A DNA stretch of 64,000 bases from assembly GCF_030161415.1 (NCBI RefSeq), contig NZ_BSSU01000004.1:206900-270899 (forward strand). Reading direction: 5' to 3'. This DNA comes from Thalassotalea eurytherma. Lineage in GTDB: Bacteria; Pseudomonadota; Gammaproteobacteria; Enterobacterales; Alteromonadaceae. A program made the translations under genes and the position numbers. Shown here piece by piece: positions 38,425-47,483 of this stretch. The notes under the pieces were generated by a model. That model had not been told where the DNA came from, searched no databases, and saw nothing but the letters and a program-made list of their open reading frames with translations. Position 1 is the first letter of the stretch. The number at the start of each line of letters is the position of its first letter.

Positions 38425-38786
38425 ATATATCCATGTTGTTGTAAATTTGAGGTCAGTACCTCTGCATTTACCGGCTTCCTTAAAAACGCTTTCGCTCCTA
38501 GTAGCATCACTTTGTTCTGCATTTCCGGCTGAATATCAGCTGAAATAACAAAGACTGCGGTATCTAAATTAAGTTTTTGGATTCCCTGTAAAACACCAAC
38601 GCCATCAATATCGGGCATGGTTAAATCAAGAAATAGCACGTCTACGCTATTATCTCGTAACAAGGTAAGGGCTTCTCGGCCATTCGATGCTGTTTTAATA
38701 TCGACTTGCCATTGTTCAGGAAGTGAACGAAGTACTTGTTTACGGGCAAGGTTAGAGTCATCACATATAAGAACTGACGAGCTCAT
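38421..38786 (-). CDS. Single-domain response regulator (CheY-like)
   Basis: 121 residues, receiver domain only. Acidic pocket CDDSN, phospho-Asp in VDVLFLDLTMPDIDG, Thr/Ser and Lys positions in VFVISAD and LRKPVNAE. First gene of the three-gene run with CheC-like and PAS-GGDEF genes. The set looks like a small phosphorelay: the receiver is phosphorylated, CheC removes the phosphate, and the cyclase makes c-di-GMP (inference from order and overlap). No histidine kinase in the window. Confidence 0.92.
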   Translation of the reverse strand: MSSSVLICDDSNLARKQVLRSLPEQWQVDIKTASNGREALTLLRDNSVDVLFLDLTMPDIDGVGVLQGIQKLNLDTAVFVISADIQPEMQNKVMLLGAKAFLRKPVNAEVLTSNLQQHGYI

Positions 38787-38932
38787 TGTGGGAAATCCTT
38801 TTATTGTTATTTTTGTTCTTTGCCATTAATTTAACTTAAATGACCAGCTTTTTAAACAAAAAATTTACATAGGATTTACAAGATTGTATTACTGAAAGTA
38901 TATCAATAACATAGATAAACTATTGAAAGTGG

Positions 38933-39025
38933 TTAAGCAATAACCACTTGAAACATAACAATAGAAATAATTGCCGATGTTAGGTAAATACTAATCATTT
39001 TTAAATTATCAGAAGACAGTTTCAT
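38933..39025 (-). CDS. Candidate 30-residue membrane peptide
   Basis: The peptide starts MKLSSDNLKMISIYLTSAII and continues SIVMFQVVIA. The central 20 residues are one hydrophobic membrane span after a charged N-terminus. GGAG lies nine bases before the ATG, and a 9-bp perfect hairpin overlaps the stop codon. It sits in a 331-bp gap between the receiver operon and the YgjP-like gene, otherwise without features. No family recognised; could be a small regulatory membrane protein. Confidence 0.55.
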   Translation of the reverse strand: MKLSSDNLKMISIYLTSAIISIVMFQVVIA

Positions 39026-39117
39026 ATTGTAAGCTCCAAAGTTATCAATGAAGCCATTTTAACTTTTGGTTAAATAGTAAACTGTTGTTTGTTTTTACCT
39101 AGCGTAACAATTTGTAA

Positions 39118-39810
39118 TCAGTTAAAGACAGACAAGCCGATTTTATGACGTTTAATCCAATCTTTTTGAACATCATAATTTGGCATGAATTGAGCAACTA
39201 GCTGCCAGAAGTCAGCAGAATGATTCATATGTTGAAGGTGGCAAAGTTCATGAACAATAATGTAATCGATAACGTCATCGGGCATCATTGCTAAGAGTGA
39301 ATTAAAGGTTAACTGCTGCTTGGAATTACAGCTACCCCAACGAGACTTATAATATCTAATTTTATAGGTAACTGGCGTTAATTGAGTTTTTGCGATCCAA
39401 TAAGGAAGTCGTAGCGCTAACTTTTCACTAATGATTTGATTGAAGTAAGTCAATAACGCATTTTTTACCAATGTGGGACTGTGTTCATCGCTAACACTTT
39501 GATTAACCAAAACATGGAGGTAATCGCCAGTAGCAATAACTGGAGCTTTTTGTTGAGACTGATAGTTAAGTGTATGAGTTTGACCAGCAAACAATATACC
39601 TTCGTCTTCGCAAAACGCATTTTGCTTAGCAAGGGTATTGTTCACGCTTTGCTTTAATTTACGACCAATCCAATGGGACTTCTCAAGCAAAAACTGGTCT
39701 ATTTTTGACTGACAGACATAAACCGGGGCACGCACAAACACTTGCCCGTCTTTAACAGTAATAGCAAGCGTTTTACGCTTAGCGCTGCGCGCTAGTTGAT
39801 AAGAGATCAC
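39118..39810 (-). CDS. YgjP-like DUF45 zinc metallopeptidase
   Basis: 230 residues. The zinc site is YIIVHELCHLQHMNHSADFW (HExxH with a third His) near residue 185. RWGSCNSKQQLTFN just before it is the usual family signature. The N-terminal 100 residues form a beta-rich part. Often annotated M48-like or SprT-like; substrate unknown. It is separated by 21 bp from yebG upstream on the same strand, so it may be part of the SOS transcript. Confidence 0.85.
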   Translation of the reverse strand: MISYQLARSAKRKTLAITVKDGQVFVRAPVYVCQSKIDQFLLEKSHWIGRKLKQSVNNTLAKQNAFCEDEGILFAGQTHTLNYQSQQKAPVIATGDYLHVLVNQSVSDEHSPTLVKNALLTYFNQIISEKLALRLPYWIAKTQLTPVTYKIRYYKSRWGSCNSKQQLTFNSLLAMMPDDVIDYIIVHELCHLQHMNHSADFWQLVAQFMPNYDVQKDWIKRHKIGLSVFN

Positions 39811-39831
39811 TACGTGCTAGTTGATAATCTG

Positions 39832-40143
39832 TTAAGCGACGTCTTTTTTATCTTCAGCTTGCTGCTCAGGCTTCTCTGCAACCTTTTTAACCGGCTTAGG
39901 TTTTGTCACTTTAGGCTTTTTAGCCTGCAAAGCGATCAATAGCTCTTCTCGATGTGACGCTAAATAAATGCTTAACTCTTCAGTCACGTCTTCAGATAAT
40001 TCTACTGGCGATTTGGCAAATATTTCAGTGAGGTTATCTGCCATATCAAGCATTTTGTCATATTCATCTGCCGCCTTCTTATCCATAAACGTTTTTACCT
40101 CCGCGTTTTGGCGAATCACTACGTAACGAGTTTCAACTGCCAT
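39832..40143 (-). CDS. yebG: YebG-family DNA-damage-inducible protein
   Basis: 103 residues. The N-terminal 75 residues match YebG (AVETRYVVIRQNAEVKTFMD, AADEYDKMLDMADNL), followed by a lysine-proline-rich tail (KPKVTKPKPVKKVAEKPEQQ). E. coli yebG is SOS-induced and LexA-controlled; the biochemical role is unsettled. A good SOS box is located 41 bp upstream. Confidence 0.92.
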   Translation of the reverse strand: MAVETRYVVIRQNAEVKTFMDKKAADEYDKMLDMADNLTEIFAKSPVELSEDVTEELSIYLASHREELLIALQAKKPKVTKPKPVKKVAEKPEQQAEDKKDVA

Positions 40144-40183
40144 TAGAATTCCTCTTATTCAAACCATTTTCTTGCTTATTAAG

Positions 40184-40199
40184 CTGTATAAATCAACAG
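40184..40199 (-). promoter_or_regulatory. LexA (SOS) box
   Basis: CTGTTGATTTATACAG on the minus strand matches CTG-N10-CAG with an AT-rich centre, ahead of yebG. Consistent with known LexA control of yebG. Confidence 0.85.
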
Positions 40200-40422
40200 T
40201 AGCACAATTAAAAATTGATTAAAAGATAACAACAGTTAATTACTTGGGTATTTTGAAGACATTCGAATAAACCTCGGCAAAAGGGTCTTTAACGTATTCA
40301 GTTAGTTACGATAGGGAGTAACTCACAATATAAATGTTTGATAGGAAGGTTTGAAAATATGAAGCGCCTAACTTTTGCGCTTGCTAGGTAACTTGTTAAC
40401 TCACTGATTAGATCCCTCTAAT

Positions 40423-40656
40423 TTAAACTCCCGTTAACTGCGCCTCAAAGTGCCCTGACTCAATAAGGTCATTAACTTGTGCTCTTGCAGATGGTGAAAG
40501 ATTTGGATACTCAATTTCAAGATAATCAATAACTTCTTCAGGTGACCACGATCCAAGCGACGTAACGAAGTCATAAAAATCATTTTGAATTTCTCGTAAC
40601 GATTGGTAATTCTGCTTAGTTAAAATCACTTCTTTCTCAGTAATGACTAAATGCAC
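40423..40656 (-). CDS. Hypothetical protein, 77 residues
   Basis: GTG start with AGGGA six bases upstream. Soluble, acidic and helical (LREIQNDFYDFVTSLGSW, then SPEEVIDYLEIEYPNLS and SARAQVNDLIESGHFE). I recognise no named family. Flanked by long gaps on both sides and so monocistronic. Confidence 0.6.
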   Translation of the reverse strand: MHLVITEKEVILTKQNYQSLREIQNDFYDFVTSLGSWSPEEVIDYLEIEYPNLSPSARAQVNDLIESGHFEAQLTGV

Positions 40657-41174
40657 CTAAATTCCCTTGTTTTTTAAAGCCATTATCACTAGCTGACTAT
40701 CATTGTGAAGTGTGGCGATGACTGTCCTATCAAATAATTAGCTTATTATATCGTTATATATACGTAACTCGTTTTACTTAGTTTGATAGCTTCACTATGT
40801 ATGGGCGACAAAATTAAATATATTAATAGAGATAACCAGCAAAAGAATATAGCAAAAAATACCTAAAAAACCTTTTCTACAGCAAAAGTTCTACATGATT
40901 TTTTATATGAACTGCAGGAAATAACCAAATAAAAAATCACTGGGAGCACCAGCAAAAACATATAGTTCAAACAATTAAATCCATAGCACCATGAGCTGTT
41001 GTTCACTTTGAACCAAAGGAGGCATAAATGCCTCGTTTAAAGGCAAAGCTTAAAAATAGGCATTCGTCGTTAGTGTACTATTTAACAACATAAAGTTACC
41101 GCCGTTTATTGCTCATATCAACATTTAACACTTAACTTTATTGAGCAATGTAAAAACATTAAAGGGTCAATCAG
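40657..41174. other. 518-bp AT-rich gap
   Basis: Contains a possible 21-codon ORF (41028-41093, listed separately) and an inverted repeat ATTGCTCA/TGAGCAAT at 41108-41115 and 41142-41149. No strong promoter pattern, tRNA or long ORF seen elsewhere in it. Confidence 0.5.
41028..41093 (+). CDS. Possible 21-residue peptide with self-pairing start
   Basis: It starts MPRLKAKLKNRHSS and ends in YYLTT. A strong GGAGG lies five bases before ATG, and GAGGCAT-AA-ATGCCTC pairs the ribosome site with the start codon region in a perfect 7-bp stem. The peptide is basic. No family recognised; expression unproven. Confidence 0.3.
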   Translation: MPRLKAKLKNRHSSLVYYLTT

Positions 41175-43055
41175 CTATTGATAGGCCCTTTCTAAGTAGA
41201 TATCTAACTCACTAGGTGACATTGGCTCACCTAATAAAAAGCCTTGGCCAAAAGAACAAGATTTCTTTCTCAAGGTTTCAATAAACTCATCGTTTTCAAT
41301 CCCTTTTGCGATGACTTCGATAGACAAATGAGCGGCAAAAGCTAATAAACCATCTAACAATTTTTGTTGGTAACGATTATCTTCCATGTCTTTTAGTAAT
41401 TGACGATCTAATTTTATTTGGTCAATACCAAGTTCGTATAGCTCCACCAAGTTAGAATGACCTAAACCATAATCATCAATACAAAATTTCACACCAAGTT
41501 TGCGCATAGACTTTATCTGGCGTTCTACTTGGTTATACTTGCTAATTAAGGCAGATTCTTTTATTTCTAAGGTGAGCGCTTCAGGTGGCAAATTGGCTTG
41601 GGTAAGGGATTCGAGAACAATAGTTTCAAGCTGATTGTCACGCAATTGATGATTAGAAATATTCACTGAAACAGACAAATTGCCATAACCACTTTTTCGC
41701 CAAACAGCACACTGAAGACAAGCTTCTTTGAGCACACGTTTGCCAATTTCGTAAATCATGCCGTTGTCTTCAGCAAGTGGAATAAAAACCTCAGGTGAAA
41801 TCCATAATTCCACGCCATTGTTCCACCTTACCAAGGCTTCATTTGCCACTACTTTGTCACGCTTCAGATCAATAACTGGCTGAAAATTTAAGTTGAGTGA
41901 TTTTTTAAAAATGGTTTCTCGTAACTGCTCAATTAACTTGCTTTTCAGTGCGAGTTCTTGGTTAAGCTCTTCATCAAAGAAGCTACAAGCATTTCTACCT
42001 AACGCTTTAGACTTGTACATAGCTAAGTCAGCTTTTTTAGTCAAATCATGAAAGTCTTCACCGTCATTTGGCGATAGTGCAACACCAATAGATGCTGAAA
42101 TATCGATACGATGAGATGATATATAAAAAGGTAAGTTGACGGTTTCGAGGATTTTATTAGCGATATCGCCAACCGCACTTTGGTGATTATTAGCCTCAAT
42201 AATCACGACAAACTCATCACCGCCTATGCGGCACACAGAATCACGTTTACGCACAACGTCACTAATTCGCTGCGCAACCTCTTTTAATAAAGCATCACCA
42301 ATATCATGACCTAAATTGTCATTAACCGGTTTAAAATGATCTAAGTCGATAAATAACAAACCTACGACTTCACCACTTCTGGTCACATGGGCAAGCGACT
42401 GTTGAAAGCGATCTTCCGCTAAATATCTGTTTGGTAAGCCAGTTAACGCATCATGATGTGCTATTAATTCAATTTCTTTATGGCTTTTGCTTGCCTGTTG
42501 GCTCTCGTAGGTTAGCCTATTCGTTTGTTTTTTTAATTCGTTAACAAGCTGTTTGATAGCAAAACCAATCACTAACAATATAACGATGATATCGGCAACA
42601 ACACTCCAGTTAATTGGCGCGATATTGCGAGGATATCCCATCTCAATATCGTAATAACCAAGACCAATAACAAAGCAAACTAAATATAAAAGTATGCAAT
42701 AGAACAAACGAGAAGAGCCAACAATAGCGGCAAAAACAACTAAGCCTGGCAAACCGATAACGGCGCTATCACGTAAGCCATTATTAACCGACATTAATGC
42801 AGTTAATACAAAGGCACAATTAACCAATAAAATGGCTGAAGATAGGGTGAACTTCTTTAAATATAGGCAGGTTAAGCTCACAAAATTAATGACAAACGCA
42901 GCAAGTAATATAGGAGTTTCTAAGACATCAACGCCAGCAACATAATTACTTGCGATCACCATCATGATCACAAACTGCGCTAGCCAAATGAATTGCTGTA
43001 ACCGTTTATAGCGTCCCGCTAATACTGATGAAGATAGTTCTGATTCATCTTTCAT
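41175..43055 (-). CDS. Membrane GGDEF-EAL protein
   Basis: 626 residues. About six N-terminal membrane segments (residues 18-170), then a GGDEF domain (about 200-360) with DALTGLPNRYLAEDRF, I-site RKRD and intact RIGGDEF, and an EAL domain (about 380-620) with NEALVRW and the DDYGLGHSN loop followed by IKLDRQLL. Both catalytic motifs look complete, so it may make and break c-di-GMP. The signal sensed by the membrane domain is unknown. Its 3' end lies 118 bp from the moeA start region on the same strand; separate unit. Confidence 0.93.
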   Translation of the reverse strand: MKDESELSSSVLAGRYKRLQQFIWLAQFVIMMVIASNYVAGVDVLETPILLAAFVINFVSLTCLYLKKFTLSSAILLVNCAFVLTALMSVNNGLRDSAVIGLPGLVVFAAIVGSSRLFYCILLYLVCFVIGLGYYDIEMGYPRNIAPINWSVVADIIVILLVIGFAIKQLVNELKKQTNRLTYESQQASKSHKEIELIAHHDALTGLPNRYLAEDRFQQSLAHVTRSGEVVGLLFIDLDHFKPVNDNLGHDIGDALLKEVAQRISDVVRKRDSVCRIGGDEFVVIIEANNHQSAVGDIANKILETVNLPFYISSHRIDISASIGVALSPNDGEDFHDLTKKADLAMYKSKALGRNACSFFDEELNQELALKSKLIEQLRETIFKKSLNLNFQPVIDLKRDKVVANEALVRWNNGVELWISPEVFIPLAEDNGMIYEIGKRVLKEACLQCAVWRKSGYGNLSVSVNISNHQLRDNQLETIVLESLTQANLPPEALTLEIKESALISKYNQVERQIKSMRKLGVKFCIDDYGLGHSNLVELYELGIDQIKLDRQLLKDMEDNRYQQKLLDGLLAFAAHLSIEVIAKGIENDEFIETLRKKSCSFGQGFLLGEPMSPSELDIYLERAYQ

Positions 43056-43091
43056 ATCGTGTCCAATACTCTATGTTTTAATTATTATTTG

Positions 43092-44333
43092 CTAGCCACC
43101 GAGCAAGGCATCAAACGGCTCGATTATGACCGTTTGTCCTGCTGTGATACTCCCCTGCTCTTTATCTAAGATAATAAAACAATTTGCTTTGCCGATACTG
43201 GACAAGACACCTGAGCCCTGCACGCCTGTAGACATAACACTGATTTCACCTTGCTCATTGATAGAATAAACTCCACGTTGAAAATCCATTCTTCCTGGTG
43301 CTTTTCTAATATCCGTTAGCGTTTGAGCACTAAATCTCATTCTTTTTATCGGATTAGCGCCGGCAATTGCGTTGATGCCATGCAAGGCAATTTGATAAAA
43401 AGTTACAGCCGCTGATACGGGGTTGCCTGGTAAACCAAAAAAGATGGAACTAGGCAGTAAACCAAACGCAAGCGGTTTACCTGGTTTCATGGCTATTTTC
43501 CAAAAGCCCACTTTTCCCAAATCATCTAGTACAAGTTTTGTATAATCGGCATCGCCCACCGATACACCGCCGCTTGATATCACCAAATCTGCTCTGCTAT
43601 CTGCATCAATAAATGTTTGTTTTATTAGCTCAAAATCGTCGGCGATAATACCATAATCAATAACGTCAGCATTAATTTTCGCCAACATATGCTTAAGAAA
43701 GTAGCCATTTGACTCATAAATATCGCCTGTAGACAACGATTCAGTCACGGTTTTCAGCTCATCACCGGTAGCAATTAACGCAACCTTAATTTTTCGTTTT
43801 ACTTCGATTTCACCAATACCAACAGATGCAAATAAGGCAATATCGATAGCTGATATACGCTTACCTTTTTCAAGGATAACTTGCCCAGGCTGGATATCTT
43901 CACCACGGCGGCGAATGTTTTGCCCCTGTTTAATGGTTTTTTCAATACGAATATTATCGCCATCAACAAGACAATGTTCTTGCATTACAACACTGTCGCA
44001 ACTGTTAGGAACAACCCCACCAGTCATGATTCTTACACACTCATTTTCACGACAAACGCCTTCAAAAGGTTTGCCTGCCATAGCTCTACCAATAAGTTTA
44101 AGTGGTTTATCTGCATTGAACTTTTCAACATTCAATGCATAACCGTCCATGGCTGAATTGTCATGAGGGGGCACCGCGACAGGGCTTACCACATCGACAC
44201 TTAATACGCGATCTAAGGCATTATCGATCGCAACTAGTTCAGTTTCTTGAATAACCTCAACATTTTTTAATATGTTGTTAATAGCCTCTTCAACACTTAA
44301 AAATTGCTGCAGGGAAAAACAATCGTTACTCAT
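43092..44333 (-). CDS. moeA: Molybdopterin molybdenumtransferase MoeA
   Basis: 413 residues. Inserts molybdate into adenylylated molybdopterin. Domains: N-terminal PPHDNSAMDGYAL segment (near 55), RIMTGGVVPNSCDSVVMQE, MoCF-type domain with ALIATGDELK and SSGGVSVGDAD, then GLPGNPVSA, and C-terminal beta domain. Divergent from the moaA operon with a 242-bp regulatory gap. Confidence 0.96.
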   Translation of the reverse strand: MSNDCFSLQQFLSVEEAINNILKNVEVIQETELVAIDNALDRVLSVDVVSPVAVPPHDNSAMDGYALNVEKFNADKPLKLIGRAMAGKPFEGVCRENECVRIMTGGVVPNSCDSVVMQEHCLVDGDNIRIEKTIKQGQNIRRRGEDIQPGQVILEKGKRISAIDIALFASVGIGEIEVKRKIKVALIATGDELKTVTESLSTGDIYESNGYFLKHMLAKINADVIDYGIIADDFELIKQTFIDADSRADLVISSGGVSVGDADYTKLVLDDLGKVGFWKIAMKPGKPLAFGLLPSSIFFGLPGNPVSAAVTFYQIALHGINAIAGANPIKRMRFSAQTLTDIRKAPGRMDFQRGVYSINEQGEISVMSTGVQGSGVLSSIGKANCFIILDKEQGSITAGQTVIIEPFDALLGG

Positions 44334-44501
44334 GGCTAACTCTTTGAAAGAAATAATTATCTATCTTACGGAAAACTTGTTGAGGATCAAAGCGGTCAAG
44401 TTGAGTTATCTCAATAAATACCCTAGTATTAGTTTATGAATTCGCCGAGCCTTAACAGCTACGTTACGCAATATTGATACGCTGTTATCGCCGTAGTTAA
44501 T

Positions 44502-44520
44502 AGTTATGATAATCATAACT
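44502..44520. promoter_or_regulatory. Palindromic operator before moaA (Fur- or ModE-like)
   Basis: AGTTATGA-TAA-TCATAACT is a perfect 8-bp inverted repeat. It matches 13 of 19 positions of the Fur box GATAATGATAATCATTATC, including its whole core, and also has the GTTAT/ATAAC outer form of ModE sites. It lies 56 bp before moaA in the divergent gap. Confidence 0.55.
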
Positions 44521-44575
44521 TGCTACCAGGGTTACACTGGAAACGGTTTAGCCTCCCGACATTTGGAAAGGTGAC
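44521..44575 (+). promoter_or_regulatory. Possible Moco-type RNA leader of moaA (3' part)
   Basis: CCAG-N7-CTGG forms a hairpin, followed by CCTCCCGACATTTGGAAAGG, in which CCT can pair with AGG of the ribosome site. Molybdenum-cofactor RNA motifs commonly precede moaA in gammaproteobacteria and hide the ribosome site this way. My match is from memory of the motif ending; the 5' limit may lie further upstream. Confidence 0.5.
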
Positions 44576-45547
44576 ATGTTAACAGATGACTTTGGCCGCA
44601 GGTTTTATTACCTTCGGTTGTCCATTACCGATGTTTGCAACTTCCGTTGTGAATACTGCTTACCTGATGGTTATCAGTGTGACACTGATCGTCAATTCCT
44701 ATCTTTACCTGAAATAAAGCGCACGGTTAATGCATTTTCTCTTATGGGTACTGAGAAAGTCCGCATTACAGGTGGCGAGCCTTCACTGAGAAAAGATTTA
44801 CCTGAAATTATCGAATGTGTTTCTCAAACGCCAAAGATAAAAACTGTCGCCTTAACAACCAATGGTTTCAAATTAACCTCACAATACCAGCAATGGTTAG
44901 ATGCCGGCCTAACGGCATTAAACATCAGTATGGACAGTTTAATTCCAGAGCAGTTTAATTTAATCACCGGCTCAAATAAGCTGGGTGAAATATTAAAAGG
45001 TATTGATTTATGCCTTGCCGATGGGCGTGCTAAAGTCAAAGTAAATGCGGTCTTACTTAAGCAATACCATAAAAAGCAACTCGACTATTTCTTTGATTGG
45101 GTAAAAGAAACACCAGTTTCTGTAAGATTTATCGAACTGATGGAAACAGGCGACAACAAAGCATATTTTGAAAAACAACATGTCAGCGGTACAACGATAC
45201 AAAATCAATTATTTGAGCGTGGTTGGGTCCCCGTGATTCGAGATAAGAGTGCTGGCCCTGCGATAGAATATTGCCACCCTGAATACCAAGGAAGTATTGG
45301 TTTAATCATGCCTTATAGCAAAGACTTTTGTTCTTCATGCAATCGATTACGTATCAGCTCACTCGGTAAGTTACATTTATGCTTATTTGCCGAACATGGG
45401 TTGTCTTTGCGAGAATATTTACAACAAGATGATCCACAAGAATTAGTTCAAGCAGTATCAACCCTTATCCATGATAAAAAAGCAACGCACTTTTTACATG
45501 ATAGGTTAACGGGTGCGACGTCTCATTTATCAATGTTAGGCGGTTAA
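44576..45547 (+). CDS. moaA: GTP 3',8-cyclase MoaA
   Basis: 323 residues. Radical SAM enzyme for the first Moco step, with MoaC making cyclic pyranopterin from GTP. N-terminal cluster motif DVCNFRCEYCLPDG near residue 20, VRITGGEPSLRKDL, C-terminal second cluster CSSCNRLRIS and a late CLF, ending in the conserved Gly-Gly (SMLGG). First gene of a ten-gene operon. Confidence 0.97.
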   Translation: MLTDDFGRRFYYLRLSITDVCNFRCEYCLPDGYQCDTDRQFLSLPEIKRTVNAFSLMGTEKVRITGGEPSLRKDLPEIIECVSQTPKIKTVALTTNGFKLTSQYQQWLDAGLTALNISMDSLIPEQFNLITGSNKLGEILKGIDLCLADGRAKVKVNAVLLKQYHKKQLDYFFDWVKETPVSVRFIELMETGDNKAYFEKQHVSGTTIQNQLFERGWVPVIRDKSAGPAIEYCHPEYQGSIGLIMPYSKDFCSSCNRLRISSLGKLHLCLFAEHGLSLREYLQQDDPQELVQAVSTLIHDKKATHFLHDRLTGATSHLSMLGG

Positions 45548-45552
45548 TTAGG

Positions 45553-46185
45553 ATGATTGATATGCAAGCGTGTTTAGGTGTCGTGTTGGCGGGTGGATTA
45601 TCCAGTAGAATGGGACAAAATAAAGCGAATTTAACACCGTTAAACTCTAATCAAACAATGCTGGAATATAGCAAAGCGCAATTACATGCTGCAGGTGTTA
45701 GCCAGGTTGTCGAAAGTCTTAATTTTAAAGACAGCGAAAATAGTGGCGCGCAAATTGTTGATCAATTCCCAAACCTAGGACCTTTAGGCGGTATAGCAAC
45801 CGTATTTGAGCGCAAAACGAAAGTTAACGGTTATCTATTTTTACCGGTTGATTTGCCTTTATTAACAGATACCTTCCTCCAAAAATTAATAAAACATGGT
45901 GAGTTGACTCAGCAAGCATGTTATTTCTCTGAGCACTTTTTACCTCTTTATTTACCACGCAATGCCTATACGGAAATATTTTTCAACAAACTTTCTTTAG
46001 ACAAAGGACAAGTTCGCGAAGATAGCTTAAAAAAAGATCAAGGATTGTCTATAAAAGCAATGCTTAAACAAGTACCCCACCAGGAAATAAGTTTACCCCC
46101 TAGTGATTCGCATCAGCTATTTAATTGCAATACGCCCACACAGTGGCAGCAAGCACAACAACAATTTAAATCACGAGTAAGTTAA
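45553..46185 (+). CDS. mobA: Molybdenum cofactor guanylyltransferase MobA
   Basis: 210 residues. GTP-binding nucleotidyltransferase that makes bis-MGD. N-terminal VVLAGGLSSRMGQNKA is the nucleotide signature; GPLGGIATVF and LFLPVDLPLLT follow. Its presence implies that DMSO-reductase-type molybdoenzymes are used. Five bp after moaA. Confidence 0.92.
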   Translation: MIDMQACLGVVLAGGLSSRMGQNKANLTPLNSNQTMLEYSKAQLHAAGVSQVVESLNFKDSENSGAQIVDQFPNLGPLGGIATVFERKTKVNGYLFLPVDLPLLTDTFLQKLIKHGELTQQACYFSEHFLPLYLPRNAYTEIFFNKLSLDKGQVREDSLKKDQGLSIKAMLKQVPHQEISLPPSDSHQLFNCNTPTQWQQAQQQFKSRVS

Positions 46186-46186
46186 C

Positions 46187-46723
46187 ATGAGCAAAACGCC
46201 AACGCCTTTTCAAGCCTTAAACGTTGCCGTACTAACGGTTTCTGATACACGTACTGAAGAGACAGACACTTCAGGACAAACATTGGTAGACCGCGCCCTT
46301 GAATCTGGGCACAACATTACAGCCAAGCACATTGTAAAAGATGATATTTATCAATTACGCGCCATCGTTTCTCAATGGATTGCAGATAATGATATTGATG
46401 TAATTGTCTCTACAGGTGGCACTGGCTTTACCGATAGAGATAACACACCTGAAGCATTGACGGTGTTATTTGATAAACAAGTAGAAGGCTTTGGCGAAAC
46501 ATTTCGACACGTGTCATTAGGTGAGATTGGCACGTCAACCATTCAATCAAGAGCATTTGCCGGCATGGCAAATCACACGGTGATATTCTGTGTTCCTGGC
46601 TCAACCAATGCTTGCAAAACAGCGTGGGATAAAATTATAAAAGAACAAATCGATGCGTCACATCGCCCATGTAATTTTGTCCCCCATTTAAACCTTGCAG
46701 AAAAATGCCAATCGAGAGGCTAA
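46187..46723 (+). CDS. moaB: Molybdenum cofactor biosynthesis protein MoaB
   Basis: 178 residues of the MoaB/MogA fold: [20 protein letters not shown] and [18 protein letters not shown] are the substrate loops, with [19 protein letters not shown]. In most bacteria MoaB or MogA adenylylates molybdopterin before MoeA; the E. coli MoaB itself is inactive, so activity here is inferred. The stop overlaps the moaC start region. Confidence 0.92.
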   Translation: MSKTPTPFQALNVAVLTVSDTRTEETDTSGQTLVDRALESGHNITAKHIVKDDIYQLRAIVSQWIADNDIDVIVSTGGTGFTDRDNTPEALTVLFDKQVEGFGETFRHVSLGEIGTSTIQSRAFAGMANHTVIFCVPGSTNACKTAWDKIIKEQIDASHRPCNFVPHLNLAEKCQSRG

Positions 46724-46725
46724 TG

Positions 46726-47223
46726 ATGTCTGAGCAACTCACCCATTTAAATGATAAAGGCCAAGCCAATATGGTTGATGTTACAGATAAAACGGTAACA
46801 TCACGTCAAGCTCGCGCTATTGGTTATATTGAAATGTCTGCAAACGCATTAGCGTTAATTAAGCAAGGTGAACATAAAAAAGGTGACGTTTTCGCCGTTG
46901 CTCGTATTGCCGGTATTCAAGCAGCTAAAAAATGCAGTGACTTAATTCCTTTGTGCCACCCTTTAATGCTAACCAAGGTTAATGTCGACTTTTCAATTAA
47001 TGAAACAGAAAGCCGTGTGTATGTTGAAACGCTTTGCAAATTATCAGGACAAACAGGTGTTGAAATGGAGGCGTTGACAGCGTGTTCCGTTGCCTGCTTA
47101 ACGCTCTATGATATGTGTAAAGCCGTTGATAAACACATGCGAATTGGCGGTATTGAAGTTTTAGCAAAATCTGGCGGTAAATCGGGTGATTGGCAAAAAG
47201 CAAGCAATGAGGCAGTGACATGA
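46726..47223 (+). CDS. moaC: Cyclic pyranopterin monophosphate synthase MoaC
   Basis: 165 residues. Works with MoaA on the GTP-derived intermediate. Typical strings are [46 protein letters not shown] and the Lys/Asp region [13 protein letters not shown]. Two ATGs occur in tandem; 46726 is chosen because GAGAGG is six bases upstream, though 46723 would give a TAATG coupling. Confidence 0.95.
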   Translation: MSEQLTHLNDKGQANMVDVTDKTVTSRQARAIGYIEMSANALALIKQGEHKKGDVFAVARIAGIQAAKKCSDLIPLCHPLMLTKVNVDFSINETESRVYVETLCKLSGQTGVEMEALTACSVACLTLYDMCKAVDKHMRIGGIEVLAKSGGKSGDWQKASNEAVT

Positions 47224-47480
47224 GTAATGAGATCAACGTGAAATTTTTTGCTGCATTGCGCGAAACATTAAATTGTGATGGCTTGTCAATTCCACATAAT
47301 GAGTCTATTACTACAATAGCTGATGTGAAACAGGTACTCATTGCTAACAAACCTGACTGGCAAGCACCATTAGCGTCAAACAGTCTATTGATGGCAGTTA
47401 ACCATGAAATGGTGCAAAGTGATCATTTGGTAAAAGCTGGTGATGAAGTGGCATTTTTTCCGCCGGTTACTGGGGGCTAG
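47220..47480 (+). CDS. moaD: Molybdopterin synthase small subunit MoaD
   Basis: 86 residues, ubiquitin-like fold ending in the essential Gly-Gly (FFPPVTGG), which is thiocarboxylated to donate sulfur. Start overlaps the moaC stop (ATGA). Expected to be activated by MoeB encoded at the operon end. Confidence 0.95.
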   Translation: MSNEINVKFFAALRETLNCDGLSIPHNESITTIADVKQVLIANKPDWQAPLASNSLLMAVNHEMVQSDHLVKAGDEVAFFPPVTGG

Positions 47481-47483
47481 TCG

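Noticed and set aside
40359..40391. 10-codon ORF (MKRLTFALAR) with GGAAGG upstream
   Set aside because: Too short; followed by no plus-strand gene or terminator, so not a leader peptide.
46997..47350. 117-residue minus-strand ORF across moaC/moaD
   Set aside because: Antisense to two firm Moco genes.
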